The position numbers and the translations under genes were made by a program. Positions 23,509 through 31,172 of a stretch of 64,000 nt of DNA are shown in pieces. The notes under the pieces were generated by a model. The model had not been told where the DNA came from. It searched no databases and worked only from the letters and a program-made list of their open reading frames with translations. This DNA is from Sulfurimicrobium sp964384915 (lineage in GTDB: Bacteria; Pseudomonadota; Gammaproteobacteria; Burkholderiales; Sulfuricellaceae). Position 1 is the stretch's first letter; each line of letters begins with the position of its first letter. Where the stretch lies: positions 88,804 through 152,803 of the forward strand of contig CAYLMA010000003.1 in NCBI GenBank assembly GCA_964384915.1, in the 5' to 3' direction.

Positions 23509-24630
23509 CTATGCGACCTCGGTCATGGGGACGCGCGCCGCGACGGCGCACAGCAGCTCGTAGCTGATGGTGCCCGCGGCACTGGCGACCTCGTCCACCG
23601 GCAGGCCTGCGCCCCACAGCGTGACGGGCGAGCCGATCCGGGCATCTGGAATGCCAGTCAGGTCCACCGTCAGCATATCCATGGAAACCCGTCCGACGAT
23701 ACGGCTGCGTTGCCCATTGAGCGTGGTTGTTGCCGATTCATCGGCTTTACAGCCACGGCCTACCCCTTGCGGGTGGAGCAGCACCGGCGTGCCGCTGGGC
23801 GCGTGGCGCGGGTAGCCGTCGGCATAGCCGCAGGCCACGGTGCCGATGCGCATCGCCTCAGGCGCGTGGAAGCTTGCGCCATAGCCGACTGCCGCGCCGG
23901 CAGGGATGTCGCGCACGGCGATGAGTTCGCTGGAAAGCGTCATGACGGGCTTGAGCCCTAACTCAGCGGCGCTTTGACCGCACATGGGAGAGGCGCCGTA
24001 TAGCATGATGCCGGGGCGCACCCAGTCTCCGTGCGCCTCAGGGTGGTTCAGCACGGCAGCGGAGTTGGACAGGCTGCGCGGCAGATTCAATCCATGCGTG
24101 ATGGAATTGAACAGCAGCAACTGATCCGTGATGCCATCGCTTTCATCGGCGCGGGCAAAATGGGTCATGAGGGTGATTGTGGCGCCCATTTGCTGCAAGG
24201 CACGCAATGCCGCAGGCGCATCGTCGGGCTGGAAACCGAGGCGGTTCATGCCGCTGTTGATCTTGAGCCAGGCTTGAATCGGCGCGAGGCCAGGTTGCTG
24301 GAGCAAGGCGTCGATCTGCCACTGCGCATGAATGACGCTGGACAAGCCATGCCGTGCCAGTAAGGGCAGTTCGTCCGCGCTGAAGAAGCCTTCCAGCAGC
24401 AATATATCCTGTGTGAACCCTGCTTCGCGCAGATTGATGGCTTCCGCCAGGTTGAGCACCGCATAACCGTCCGCAGCCTCCAGCGCCCTTGCCACCCGCA
24501 GCATGCCATGGCCGTAGCCGTTGGCCTTGATTACCGCCATGATGCGAGCGTGCGGCGCATGTCTGCGGGCGACGCCCAGATTGTGCCGTAGCGCGGAAAG
24601 ATCCACAGTGGCGCGAAGCGGGCGCGGCAT
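23509..24630 (-). CDS. alr: Alanine racemase
   Basis: This PLP enzyme interconverts L- and D-alanine for peptidoglycan synthesis. From ATG 24630 (MPRPLRATVDL) it has 373 residues. Lys35 in AVIKANGYGHG is the PLP lysine, and the catalytic Tyr region is VGYGASF. An alternative ATG 18 bp upstream would overlap the dnaB stop. The gene starts 4 bp after dnaB, an arrangement common in proteobacteria. Confidence 0.96.
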   Translation of the reverse strand: MPRPLRATVDLSALRHNLGVARRHAPHARIMAVIKANGYGHGMLRVARALEAADGYAVLNLAEAINLREAGFTQDILLLEGFFSADELPLLARHGLSSVIHAQWQIDALLQQPGLAPIQAWLKINSGMNRLGFQPDDAPAALRALQQMGATITLMTHFARADESDGITDQLLLFNSITHGLNLPRSLSNSAAVLNHPEAHGDWVRPGIMLYGASPMCGQSAAELGLKPVMTLSSELIAVRDIPAGAAVGYGASFHAPEAMRIGTVACGYADGYPRHAPSGTPVLLHPQGVGRGCKADESATTTLNGQRSRIVGRVSMDMLTVDLTGIPDARIGSPVTLWGAGLPVDEVASAAGTISYELLCAVAARVPMTEVA

Positions 24631-24634
24631 GGAC

Positions 24635-26020
24635 CTAGTAGTCTCCACCGCCGCGGTAGTCGCCGCCGTGGGCGAAGTTCTCGAAGCGTGTGTATTCGCC
24701 GAGGAAGGTCATTCTGACCGTGCCGATCGGGCCGTTACGCTGCTTGCCGATAATGATTTCGGCGCTGCCCTTTTCGGCGGAGTCCGGGTTGTAGACCTCG
24801 TCGCGGTAGATGAACAGGATCACGTCGGCATCCTGCTCGATGGCGCCTGACTCGCGCAGGTCGGACATCACAGGACGCTTGTTGGGGCGCTGTTCGAGGC
24901 TGCGGTTGAGCTGGGAGAGGGCAATCACCGGCACTTCCAGCTCCTTGGCCAGGGCCTTGAGCGAGCGCGAGATTTCCGATACTTCCGTGGCGCGATTTTC
25001 ACCTGCGCCGCCGCTGCCGCTCATGAGCTGCAGGTAGTCGATGATGATCAGGCCCAGCTTGCCGCACTGCCGGTGCAGGCGGCGCGCGCGCGCGCGCAGT
25101 TCGAGCGCGGTCAAGGCGCCGCTCTCGTCGATGTGGATCGGCGCGTCGTTGAGCTTGCCCACCGCATTGGTCAGTCTCAGCCAGTCCTCGTCCTGCAGCC
25201 GGCCGGTGCGGATTTTCTGCTGGTCCAGCTTGCCCACGGAGCCGATCATACGCATCGCGAGCTGGGCGCCTCCCATTTCCATGCTGAAAATGGCAACCGG
25301 AAGCCCGGTGTTGAGTGCGACATTTTCTCCGATGTTGATGGAAAAAGCCGTTTTTCCCATACTGGGGCGGCCCGCCACGATGATCAGATCGCCCGGCTGC
25401 AGGCCGGAGGTTTTCTGGTCCAGATCGTGAAATCCGGTCGGGATGCCGGTGACTTCGTTGGGATTGTCGCGCTGGAACAGTTCGTCTATCCGTTCCACCA
25501 CCTGGATCAACAGCGGCTGAATGGCAGTGAAACCCTGTTTGCCGCGTGCGTTGGCTTCGGCAATTTCAAATACCTTGGCTTCCGCTTCATCCAGCAGTTG
25601 CCCCGCATTGCGGCCCAAGGGGTTGTAGGCGCTATCGGAGATGGCGGTGCCAACTTCGGACAGTTTGCGCATGACCCCGCGGTCACGCACGATTTCCGCG
25701 TAGCGCTTGATGTTTGCTGCGCTCGGCGTGTTTTGCGCCAGTGCCGCCAGGTAGGCAAGTCCGCCTGCATTGTTCAATTCGGCGCTGTTTTCCAGCGCCT
25801 CGGAAACGGTGATGACGTCGGCCGGCCTGCCGCCTTCGAGCAGCCTGAAAATATGGCGGAAAATCAGGCGGTGGTCATGGCGATAAAAGTCACTTTCAGC
25901 CACGACGTCGGCAATCCGGTCCCAGGCGCTGTTGTCCAGCAACAGTCCGCCGAGCACGGATTGCTCCGCCTCAATGGAATGGGGGGGGAGTTTGATGGCG
26001 TCGAGTTGTGCGTCGCTCAT
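24635..26020 (-). CDS. dnaB: Replicative DNA helicase DnaB
   Basis: This is a 461-residue hexameric replicative helicase. The N-terminal DnaB domain is followed by the RecA-like C-terminal domain with Walker A GRPSMGKT and Walker B IIIDYLQLM. No intein is visible. It lies downstream of the rpsF operon terminator and heads the dnaB-alr-radA run. Confidence 0.97.
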   Translation of the reverse strand: MSDAQLDAIKLPPHSIEAEQSVLGGLLLDNSAWDRIADVVAESDFYRHDHRLIFRHIFRLLEGGRPADVITVSEALENSAELNNAGGLAYLAALAQNTPSAANIKRYAEIVRDRGVMRKLSEVGTAISDSAYNPLGRNAGQLLDEAEAKVFEIAEANARGKQGFTAIQPLLIQVVERIDELFQRDNPNEVTGIPTGFHDLDQKTSGLQPGDLIIVAGRPSMGKTAFSINIGENVALNTGLPVAIFSMEMGGAQLAMRMIGSVGKLDQQKIRTGRLQDEDWLRLTNAVGKLNDAPIHIDESGALTALELRARARRLHRQCGKLGLIIIDYLQLMSGSGGAGENRATEVSEISRSLKALAKELEVPVIALSQLNRSLEQRPNKRPVMSDLRESGAIEQDADVILFIYRDEVYNPDSAEKGSAEIIIGKQRNGPIGTVRMTFLGEYTRFENFAHGGDYRGGGDY

Positions 26021-26093
26021 GGGGTAAGGTTGCTCAGGCTAAAACCGGCAGTTTCCGGGTTCGCAGGGAAATTGGCAAGACGAGTGCGGAAAC

Positions 26094-26123
26094 AAAAAAA
26101 GGGCTGTTGCCAGCCCTTTTTTT
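26094..26123 (-). terminator. Rho-independent terminator after rplI (bidirectional)
   Basis: A GGGCTG/CAGCCC stem with a 4-base loop (26101-26116) is flanked by seven A and seven T residues, so it could work in both directions. It lies just after the rplI stop and before dnaB on the minus strand. Confidence 0.88.
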
Positions 26124-26139
26124 GTTATTGCTGCCGCAC

Positions 26140-26589
26140 TCAGGCTGCGGCTATGACGGACACCGTGATATTTGCGGTCACGTCGGTATGCAGGGACAGA
26201 TCCACAGAGGAATCACCCACTTGTTTCAATGGCCCGTTAGGCAGGCGCACTTCGGATTTAGCCACTTCAAAGCCCTGGGCCTTGAGCGCATCCGAAATGT
26301 CGCTGGTGGTCACGGAGCCGAACAAACGGCCATCTACGCCGGCTTTCTGGGCAATCTGCACTGTGATGCCGTTGATCTTTTCGGCGCGGGCTTGCGCTTG
26401 GGCCAGGATTTCAGCCTGAACTTTTTCCAGTTCGGCGCGCCGGGTTTCAAATTCTGCCAAGTTCGCTGGTGTCGCGCGCTTGGCTTTCTTTTGTGGGATC
26501 AGGAAGTTGCGTCCATAGCCATCCTTGACCTTAACAACATCACCCATCTGGCCCAGATTTGCCAGTTTTTCCAACAGAATTACTTGCAT
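26140..26589 (-). CDS. rplI: 50S ribosomal protein L9
   Basis: This 149-residue protein shows the L9 signature: MQVILLEKLANLGQMGDVVKVKDG at the start (first 20 residues quoted in part) and the central helix rich in Glu/Lys/Ala, then the C-terminal domain. It is the last gene of the rpsF-priB-rpsR-rplI operon and is followed by a terminator. Confidence 0.98.
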   Translation of the reverse strand: MQVILLEKLANLGQMGDVVKVKDGYGRNFLIPQKKAKRATPANLAEFETRRAELEKVQAEILAQAQARAEKINGITVQIAQKAGVDGRLFGSVTTSDISDALKAQGFEVAKSEVRLPNGPLKQVGDSSVDLSLHTDVTANITVSVIAAA

Positions 26590-26602
26590 GGCGCCTCCTC
26601 GA

Positions 26603-26830
26603 TTAGTGCTGGTCAGTGTAGGGCATCAGGGCCAGGAAACGGGCGCGCTTGATGGCGGTGCCCAGTTGGCGCTGGTAGCGTGCTTTGGTCCCGGTGATAC
26701 GGGCCGGAATGATCTTGCCGTTTTCGGAAACGAAATCCTTGAGCAGATCCACATCCTTGTAATCGATTTCCTTGATGCCTTCAACCGTGAAGCGGCAGAA
26801 GCGCTTGCGACGGAACATTTGACGTGCCAT
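26603..26830 (-). CDS. rpsR: 30S ribosomal protein S18
   Basis: The 75-residue protein has the typical S18 core: RRKRFCRFT, YKDVDLLKDF and RITGTKARYQRQL. It binds next to S6 on the 30S platform. It lies between priB and rplI with gaps of 13 bp on both sides. Confidence 0.98.
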   Translation of the reverse strand: MARQMFRRKRFCRFTVEGIKEIDYKDVDLLKDFVSENGKIIPARITGTKARYQRQLGTAIKRARFLALMPYTDQH

Positions 26831-26843
26831 TTTATTTACCTCT

Positions 26844-27146
26844 TTAAATTTCTATCAGTTCAATTCTGTTTGCATGCAAAACCAGTTGCGTACTGTTGCG
26901 GCTTTTCCTTGCGAGGAATCCCTGAATCCTGATTCCATCATCCACTTTGCAGCGGGCTGTCTGTTGCGCCAGCTCACCCAGTGCGACGACCTGAACCTCG
27001 CATTCGACTTCGCGTTCCATTCCGGCTTCGACTTGCCTGGAGCTGTGCCCCAGGGTCAGGTTCAGCGCCGGAATGCCTGCGGGCGTGTAACGTAGCGGGT
27101 CGATTGAAAGGATTTTGCCGCTCAGTACGATCCGGTTGCCAGACAC
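26844..27146 (-). CDS. priB: Primosomal replication protein N (PriB)
   Basis: This 100-residue OB-fold protein binds single-stranded DNA in PriA-dependent replication restart. Its position between rpsF and rpsR, its length and its N-terminal beta-strand pattern (NRIVLSGKILSIDPLRYTPAG in part) identify it. It starts at the base after the rpsF stop. The GIP-type start region and lack of an acidic SSB tail separate it from SSB. Confidence 0.93.
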   Translation of the reverse strand: MSGNRIVLSGKILSIDPLRYTPAGIPALNLTLGHSSRQVEAGMEREVECEVQVVALGELAQQTARCKVDDGIRIQGFLARKSRNSTQLVLHANRIELIEI

Positions 27147-27527
27147 TTAGGCCGCAGCAGCAGCGGGAGCCGCCTGGGCCTCGCCTGGGGATTGCAGGGA
27201 GCGTGATTTCTCTTCCTTCATCATCGGGGAAGGGGTGACCACCGCTTCCTTCATGCTGACCATGAGGTAACGCAGCACTGCATCGTTGAAGCGGAAGGCG
27301 TGTTCCAGTTCGTCCAGGGTTTCCTGGTCGCATTCGATATTCATCAGCACGTAGTGTGCCTTGTGAATTTTCTGGATCGGGTAAGCCAGCTGGCGGCGGC
27401 CCCAGTCTTCAAGACGGTGGATGTTGCCGCTTTTGGCGGTAACCATGCCGCGGTAACGCTCGACCATGCCCGGAACCTGCTCGCTCTGGTCGGGATGGAC
27501 GATAAAAACGATTTCATAATGTCGCAT
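27147..27527 (-). CDS. rpsF: 30S ribosomal protein S6
   Basis: The start is ATG 27527, with GAGGAG upstream and the typical beginning MRHYEIVFIVHPDQSEQV; the product has 126 residues. A longer frame begins 33 bp upstream but has no better site. The C-terminal tail is Ala/Pro-rich. It heads the rpsF operon. Confidence 0.97.
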   Translation of the reverse strand: MRHYEIVFIVHPDQSEQVPGMVERYRGMVTAKSGNIHRLEDWGRRQLAYPIQKIHKAHYVLMNIECDQETLDELEHAFRFNDAVLRYLMVSMKEAVVTPSPMMKEEKSRSLQSPGEAQAAPAAAAA

Positions 27528-27593
27528 GCACACTCCTCGTGGATTGAAGCCTTCCGCCATGCGGGACGGTAAGGCAAGGTTGAAAAACCAGCC

Positions 27594-27621
27594 ATTCTAC
27601 CAAATTCCCAAGAACAATCAA
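27594..27621 (-). promoter_or_regulatory. Sigma-70-type promoter of the rpsF operon
   Basis: On the minus strand, TTGATT (27616-27621) and TAGAAT (27594-27599) are separated by 16 bp, about 67 bp upstream of the rpsF ATG. Confidence 0.55.
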
Positions 27622-27677
27622 GTTGCTATCGCGTCTTTTGAGCGGTCGAAGTGGTGCGGACATGGTGATTTTGCAGG

Positions 27678-27689
27678 TTATGCTATACT
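27678..27689 (+). promoter_or_regulatory. Extended -10 promoter of tig
   Basis: TGCTATACT (27681-27689) has a TG one base before a TATACT hexamer, an extended -10. It lies 99 bp upstream of the tig ATG. A matching -35 is not obvious. Confidence 0.45.
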
Positions 27690-27788
27690 TGAAAATTATT
27701 TGTTTTGTCGCCATGCGTCGTGCTGGGCAGACTGAGAATCATAATATTTAAATCTCGAAATTTTAAGTGCTTACTAAGGAATGTGAAG

Positions 27789-29087
27789 ATGCAAACGGAA
27801 AACGTGAACCCGCTCGAAAGAACTCTGGATCTTGCTGTTTCTCTGGCTCAGTTTGAAGCCGATGTTGAAAACCGCCTCAAACAGGTCGCGCGCACCGTGA
27901 AAATGCAGGGCTTCCGTCCAGGCAAGGTTCCCATGAAAATCGTGGCGCAACAGCATGGCGGGCAGGTGAGGCAGGAAGTGCTGGGCGAGTCCGTGCAGAA
28001 AAGTTTCTCTGATGCGGTGCGGCAGAGCCAGTTAAGAGTTGCCGGGTATCCACGCATTGAACCCAAGTCCGACCAGGGTGGCGGCGAATCCATGATATTC
28101 ACGGCGACATTCGAGGTTTATCCTGAGATTGTGCTGGGTGACATCAGTGCAAGCCAGATCGAGCGCCCTGTGGCTACGATTGGCGACGACGAGGTGGACA
28201 AGACCATCGAAATCCTGCGCAAGCAGCGTGTGAGCTATCAGCCGGTTGAGCGGGCCGCGGCCAATGCGGATCGCGTCAACGTGGATTATCGTGGCACGCT
28301 GGATGGCGTCGAGTTTGCCGGAGGCCAGGCCAAGGGCTTCAACCTGGTTATTGGCGAGGGGCGCACCCTGGCTGAATTCGAGAGCCAGTTTGTGGGGATG
28401 AAGGCGGGTGAAAGCAAATCTTTTGACATGACTTTCCCCGAGGATTACCACGCCAAGGAACTGGCGGGCAAAACAGTCACCTTTGAAGTGTCGGTGAATG
28501 CAGTGGAAGAGTCCAGGCTGCCTCCGCTTGATGCGGAATTTGCCAAGAGCTTGGGCGTTGCGGATGGCGACTTGGCGAAAATGCGCGAAGAGATCCGTGC
28601 CAGCCTCGAGCGTGAAGTAAAAAAACGTGTACAGGAAAAGCTTAAAACGCAGGTCATGGATTCCCTGATCGAAGCCACGAAAGTGGATTTGCCGACAGCG
28701 CTGGTCGAAATGGAAATCGAGCGTCTGACCGAGCAGATGCGCCAGAGCATGATGTCTCACGGTGTGCAGATGCTGGAAGGCATGGCATCGCCGGAGTTGC
28801 ACCGCGATCAGGCGAAACGTCGTGTGGCTTTGGGCTTGATTTTGGCGGAAGTGGTCAAATCTAATCAACTCCATGCCACACCCGAACAGGTGCAGGCGCA
28901 GGTTGAAGAAGTGGCGCAGAGTTATGAAGATGCGGAATCGGTGGTGAAATACTTCTACTCCAATCCGCAGCAAATGGCTGAGATAGAATCCCTGGTGCTG
29001 GAGGGTAACGTGGTCGAATGGGCTCTGACACGCGCACAAGTCGTGGACAAGCCGACCGTTTTTGACGAATTGATGGGAAAAAAGTAA
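27789..29087 (+). CDS. tig: Trigger factor (ribosome-associated chaperone)
   Basis: I use ATG 27789 (432 residues, beginning MQTENVNPLERTLDL), preceded by AAGGAATG. The ribosome-binding signature FRPGKVPMKIV lies at about residues 42-52, the central FKBP-like peptidyl-prolyl isomerase domain at about 160-245, and a helical C-terminal domain follows. It folds nascent chains at the tunnel exit. It is directly followed by clpP with no gap. Confidence 0.97.
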   Translation: MQTENVNPLERTLDLAVSLAQFEADVENRLKQVARTVKMQGFRPGKVPMKIVAQQHGGQVRQEVLGESVQKSFSDAVRQSQLRVAGYPRIEPKSDQGGGESMIFTATFEVYPEIVLGDISASQIERPVATIGDDEVDKTIEILRKQRVSYQPVERAAANADRVNVDYRGTLDGVEFAGGQAKGFNLVIGEGRTLAEFESQFVGMKAGESKSFDMTFPEDYHAKELAGKTVTFEVSVNAVEESRLPPLDAEFAKSLGVADGDLAKMREEIRASLEREVKKRVQEKLKTQVMDSLIEATKVDLPTALVEMEIERLTEQMRQSMMSHGVQMLEGMASPELHRDQAKRRVALGLILAEVVKSNQLHATPEQVQAQVEEVAQSYEDAESVVKYFYSNPQQMAEIESLVLEGNVVEWALTRAQVVDKPTVFDELMGKK

Positions 29088-29717
29088 ATGAATGAATTGA
29101 GCAGCTGGGACCCGCAAAATCTCGGGTATATCCCGATGGTGATCGAGCAGAGCGGTCGTGGCGAGCGCGCTTACGATATTTATTCGCGCTTGCTTAAGGA
29201 ACGGGTAGTGTTTCTGGTGGGGCCGGTTAACGAGATAAGCGCCAACGTGGTTGTGGCCCAGTTGCTGTTCCTTGAATCCGAGAACCCGGACAAGGATATT
29301 TACCTTTACATCAACTCCCCTGGGGGTTCGGTCACGGCGGGTATGGCGATTTACGACACCATGCAGTTCATCAAGCCGGACGTCTCAACCCTGTGCATTG
29401 GCCAGGCGGCCAGCATGGGCTCATTGCTGCTGACCGCAGGCGCGCCGGGCAAACGTTACAGTCTGCCCAGTTCGCGCATGATGATTCATCAGCCGCTGGG
29501 CGGATTCCAGGGTCAGGCTTCGGATATCGAGATCCATGCCAAGGAAATTCTTTATTTGCGTCAGAAGCTTAACGAGATTCTTGCGAAGCATACCGGTCAG
29601 ACGGTCAAAGCCATTGAAAAAGATACCGATCGTGATAACTTCATGAGCGCAGAACAATCGGTGAAGTACGGCCTGATAGATAAAGTGCTTGTCAACCGCG
29701 CCGAAGCTGCGGCCTAA
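29088..29717 (+). CDS. clpP: ATP-dependent Clp protease proteolytic subunit
   Basis: This 209-residue serine peptidase has Ser109 in QAASMGS and His134 in MMIHQP; the Asp lies further on. It starts at the base after the tig stop, so translation is probably coupled. ClpP forms the double-ring chamber fed by ClpX, encoded next. Confidence 0.98.
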   Translation: MNELSSWDPQNLGYIPMVIEQSGRGERAYDIYSRLLKERVVFLVGPVNEISANVVVAQLLFLESENPDKDIYLYINSPGGSVTAGMAIYDTMQFIKPDVSTLCIGQAASMGSLLLTAGAPGKRYSLPSSRMMIHQPLGGFQGQASDIEIHAKEILYLRQKLNEILAKHTGQTVKAIEKDTDRDNFMSAEQSVKYGLIDKVLVNRAEAAA

Positions 29718-29755
29718 TGGCATAGAAACGGTTGAATATTTGGGAATAGGAAACG

Positions 29756-31012
29756 ATGGCAAAAGACTCAGGCAGTGAAAAGTTGCTCTATTGCTCATTC
29801 TGCGGCAAGAGCCAGCACGAAGTGCGCAAGCTGATTGCAGGGCCCTCGGTGTTTATCTGTGATGAATGCGTGGATCTATGCAACGATATCATCCGCGAGG
29901 AAATCCGCAGCGAGCAGACCACCAAGAGTGGGGCTGATGACTTGCCGGTGCCGAAGGAAATCAACCAGATTCTGGATGAATATGTCATTGGTCAGGCGCA
30001 GGCCAAGCGCATTTTGTCGGTGGCTGTGTACAACCACTACAAGCGGCTGAAAAATCAGAACAAGAATGACGAGGTGGAGCTGGCCAAGAGCAATATCCTG
30101 CTGATCGGACCTACGGGTTCCGGCAAGACGCTGCTGGCACAAACTTTGGCGCGACTGCTCAACGTTCCGTTTGTCATGGCGGATGCGACTACGCTGACCG
30201 AAGCCGGTTATGTGGGCGAGGACGTCGAAAACATTATCCAGAAGCTGCTGCAGAAATGCGATTACGACATCGAAAAGGCGCAGCGCGGGATTGTCTATAT
30301 TGACGAAATCGACAAGATTTCGCGCAAGTCTGACAATCCGTCCATCACCCGCGACGTTTCCGGTGAAGGTGTGCAACAGGCGCTGCTCAAGCTGATCGAG
30401 GGCACCGTCGCTTCGGTTCCGCCGCAGGGCGGACGCAAGCACCCCAACCAGGAATTCGTGCAGGTGGATACCACCAACATCCTGTTTGTCTGTGGCGGCG
30501 CATTCAGCGGCTTGGAGAAGGTGATCAGCAACCGTTCTGCAAAGGGCGGCATTGGTTTTGGTGCTGAAGTGAAGAGCAAGGATAATCGCAAGGATATCGG
30601 CGAGGTGTTGCGCGATGTTGAGCCTGAGGATTTGATCAAGTTCGGCCTGATCCCGGAATTCGTGGGTCGTTTGCCAGTGGTCGCGACACTTGAAGAGCTC
30701 GATGAGTCTGCCATGATACGCATCCTGACCGAGCCCAGGAACGCGCTTACCAAGCAGTATCAGAAATTGTTTGGCATGGAAGGCGTGGAGCTCGAGTTCC
30801 GCGACGATGCGCTGGATGCTATTGCCAAAAAGGCTTTGGCGCGCAAGACGGGTGCGCGTGGATTACGCTCCATTCTGGAGCAGTCCCTGCTCGATACCAT
30901 GTATGACTTGCCGTCCATGTCCAATGTCAGCAAAGTGGTGGTGGATGATGGCGTGGTCAACGGAGAAAGCAAGCCGCTCATGATTTACGCGGATCAGCCT
31001 CAGGTTGCCTGA
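29756..31012 (+). CDS. clpX: ATP-dependent Clp protease ATP-binding subunit ClpX
   Basis: This is a 418-residue AAA+ unfoldase. The N-terminal zinc domain uses Cys13, Cys16, Cys35 and Cys38. Walker A is GPTGSGKT, Walker B is VYIDEIDKI, and RSAKGGIGFG and GFGAEV pore and IGF-type elements follow. It works with ClpP. A strong terminator follows. Confidence 0.98.
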   Translation: MAKDSGSEKLLYCSFCGKSQHEVRKLIAGPSVFICDECVDLCNDIIREEIRSEQTTKSGADDLPVPKEINQILDEYVIGQAQAKRILSVAVYNHYKRLKNQNKNDEVELAKSNILLIGPTGSGKTLLAQTLARLLNVPFVMADATTLTEAGYVGEDVENIIQKLLQKCDYDIEKAQRGIVYIDEIDKISRKSDNPSITRDVSGEGVQQALLKLIEGTVASVPPQGGRKHPNQEFVQVDTTNILFVCGGAFSGLEKVISNRSAKGGIGFGAEVKSKDNRKDIGEVLRDVEPEDLIKFGLIPEFVGRLPVVATLEELDESAMIRILTEPRNALTKQYQKLFGMEGVELEFRDDALDAIAKKALARKTGARGLRSILEQSLLDTMYDLPSMSNVSKVVVDDGVVNGESKPLMIYADQPQVA

Positions 31013-31021
31013 TTCATATTC

Positions 31022-31055
31022 ATCCGGAAGCGCGCCTGTGCTTCCGGATTTTTTC
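31022..31055 (+). terminator. Rho-independent terminator of tig-clpP-clpX
   Basis: A perfect 10-bp stem (31022-31031 with 31040-31049) encloses an 8-base loop and is followed by a run of T residues. It begins 10 bp after the clpX stop. Confidence 0.93.
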
Positions 31056-31109
31056 TTTGCCATACCATTAACGAGCCCTAAGCTTGCTGTAGTTTATTTT
31101 CCTGTTCGG

Positions 31110-31136
31110 CTTGAAATTCCCGGGCCTCCCCTTAAT
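31110..31136 (+). promoter_or_regulatory. Candidate heat-shock (sigma-32) promoter of lon
   Basis: CTTGAAA (31110-31116) is followed after 11 bp by CCCCTTAAT (31128-31136), close to the sigma-32 consensus CTTGAAA and CCCCAT, and 37 bp upstream of the lon ATG. lon is a classic heat-shock gene; the match is by eye. Confidence 0.5.
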
Positions 31137-31172
31137 TTGAATTAATCTGGCATTTATTAAGGTGCATATTCC

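Noticed and set aside
21953..23563. 536-residue plus-strand ORF antisense to PP2C-2 and radA
   Set aside because: It crosses two confirmed minus-strand genes and their boundary and is His/Gln/Arg-rich; it is a shadow.
24635..26020. Replication origin beside dnaB
   Set aside because: There are no DnaA-box clusters, AT-rich unwinding element or dnaA/gyrB genes; dnaB next to rplI is normal gene order.
25073..26419. 448-residue plus-strand ORF antisense to dnaB and rplI
   Set aside because: It spans dnaB, a terminator and rplI on the opposite strand, so it cannot be a real gene.
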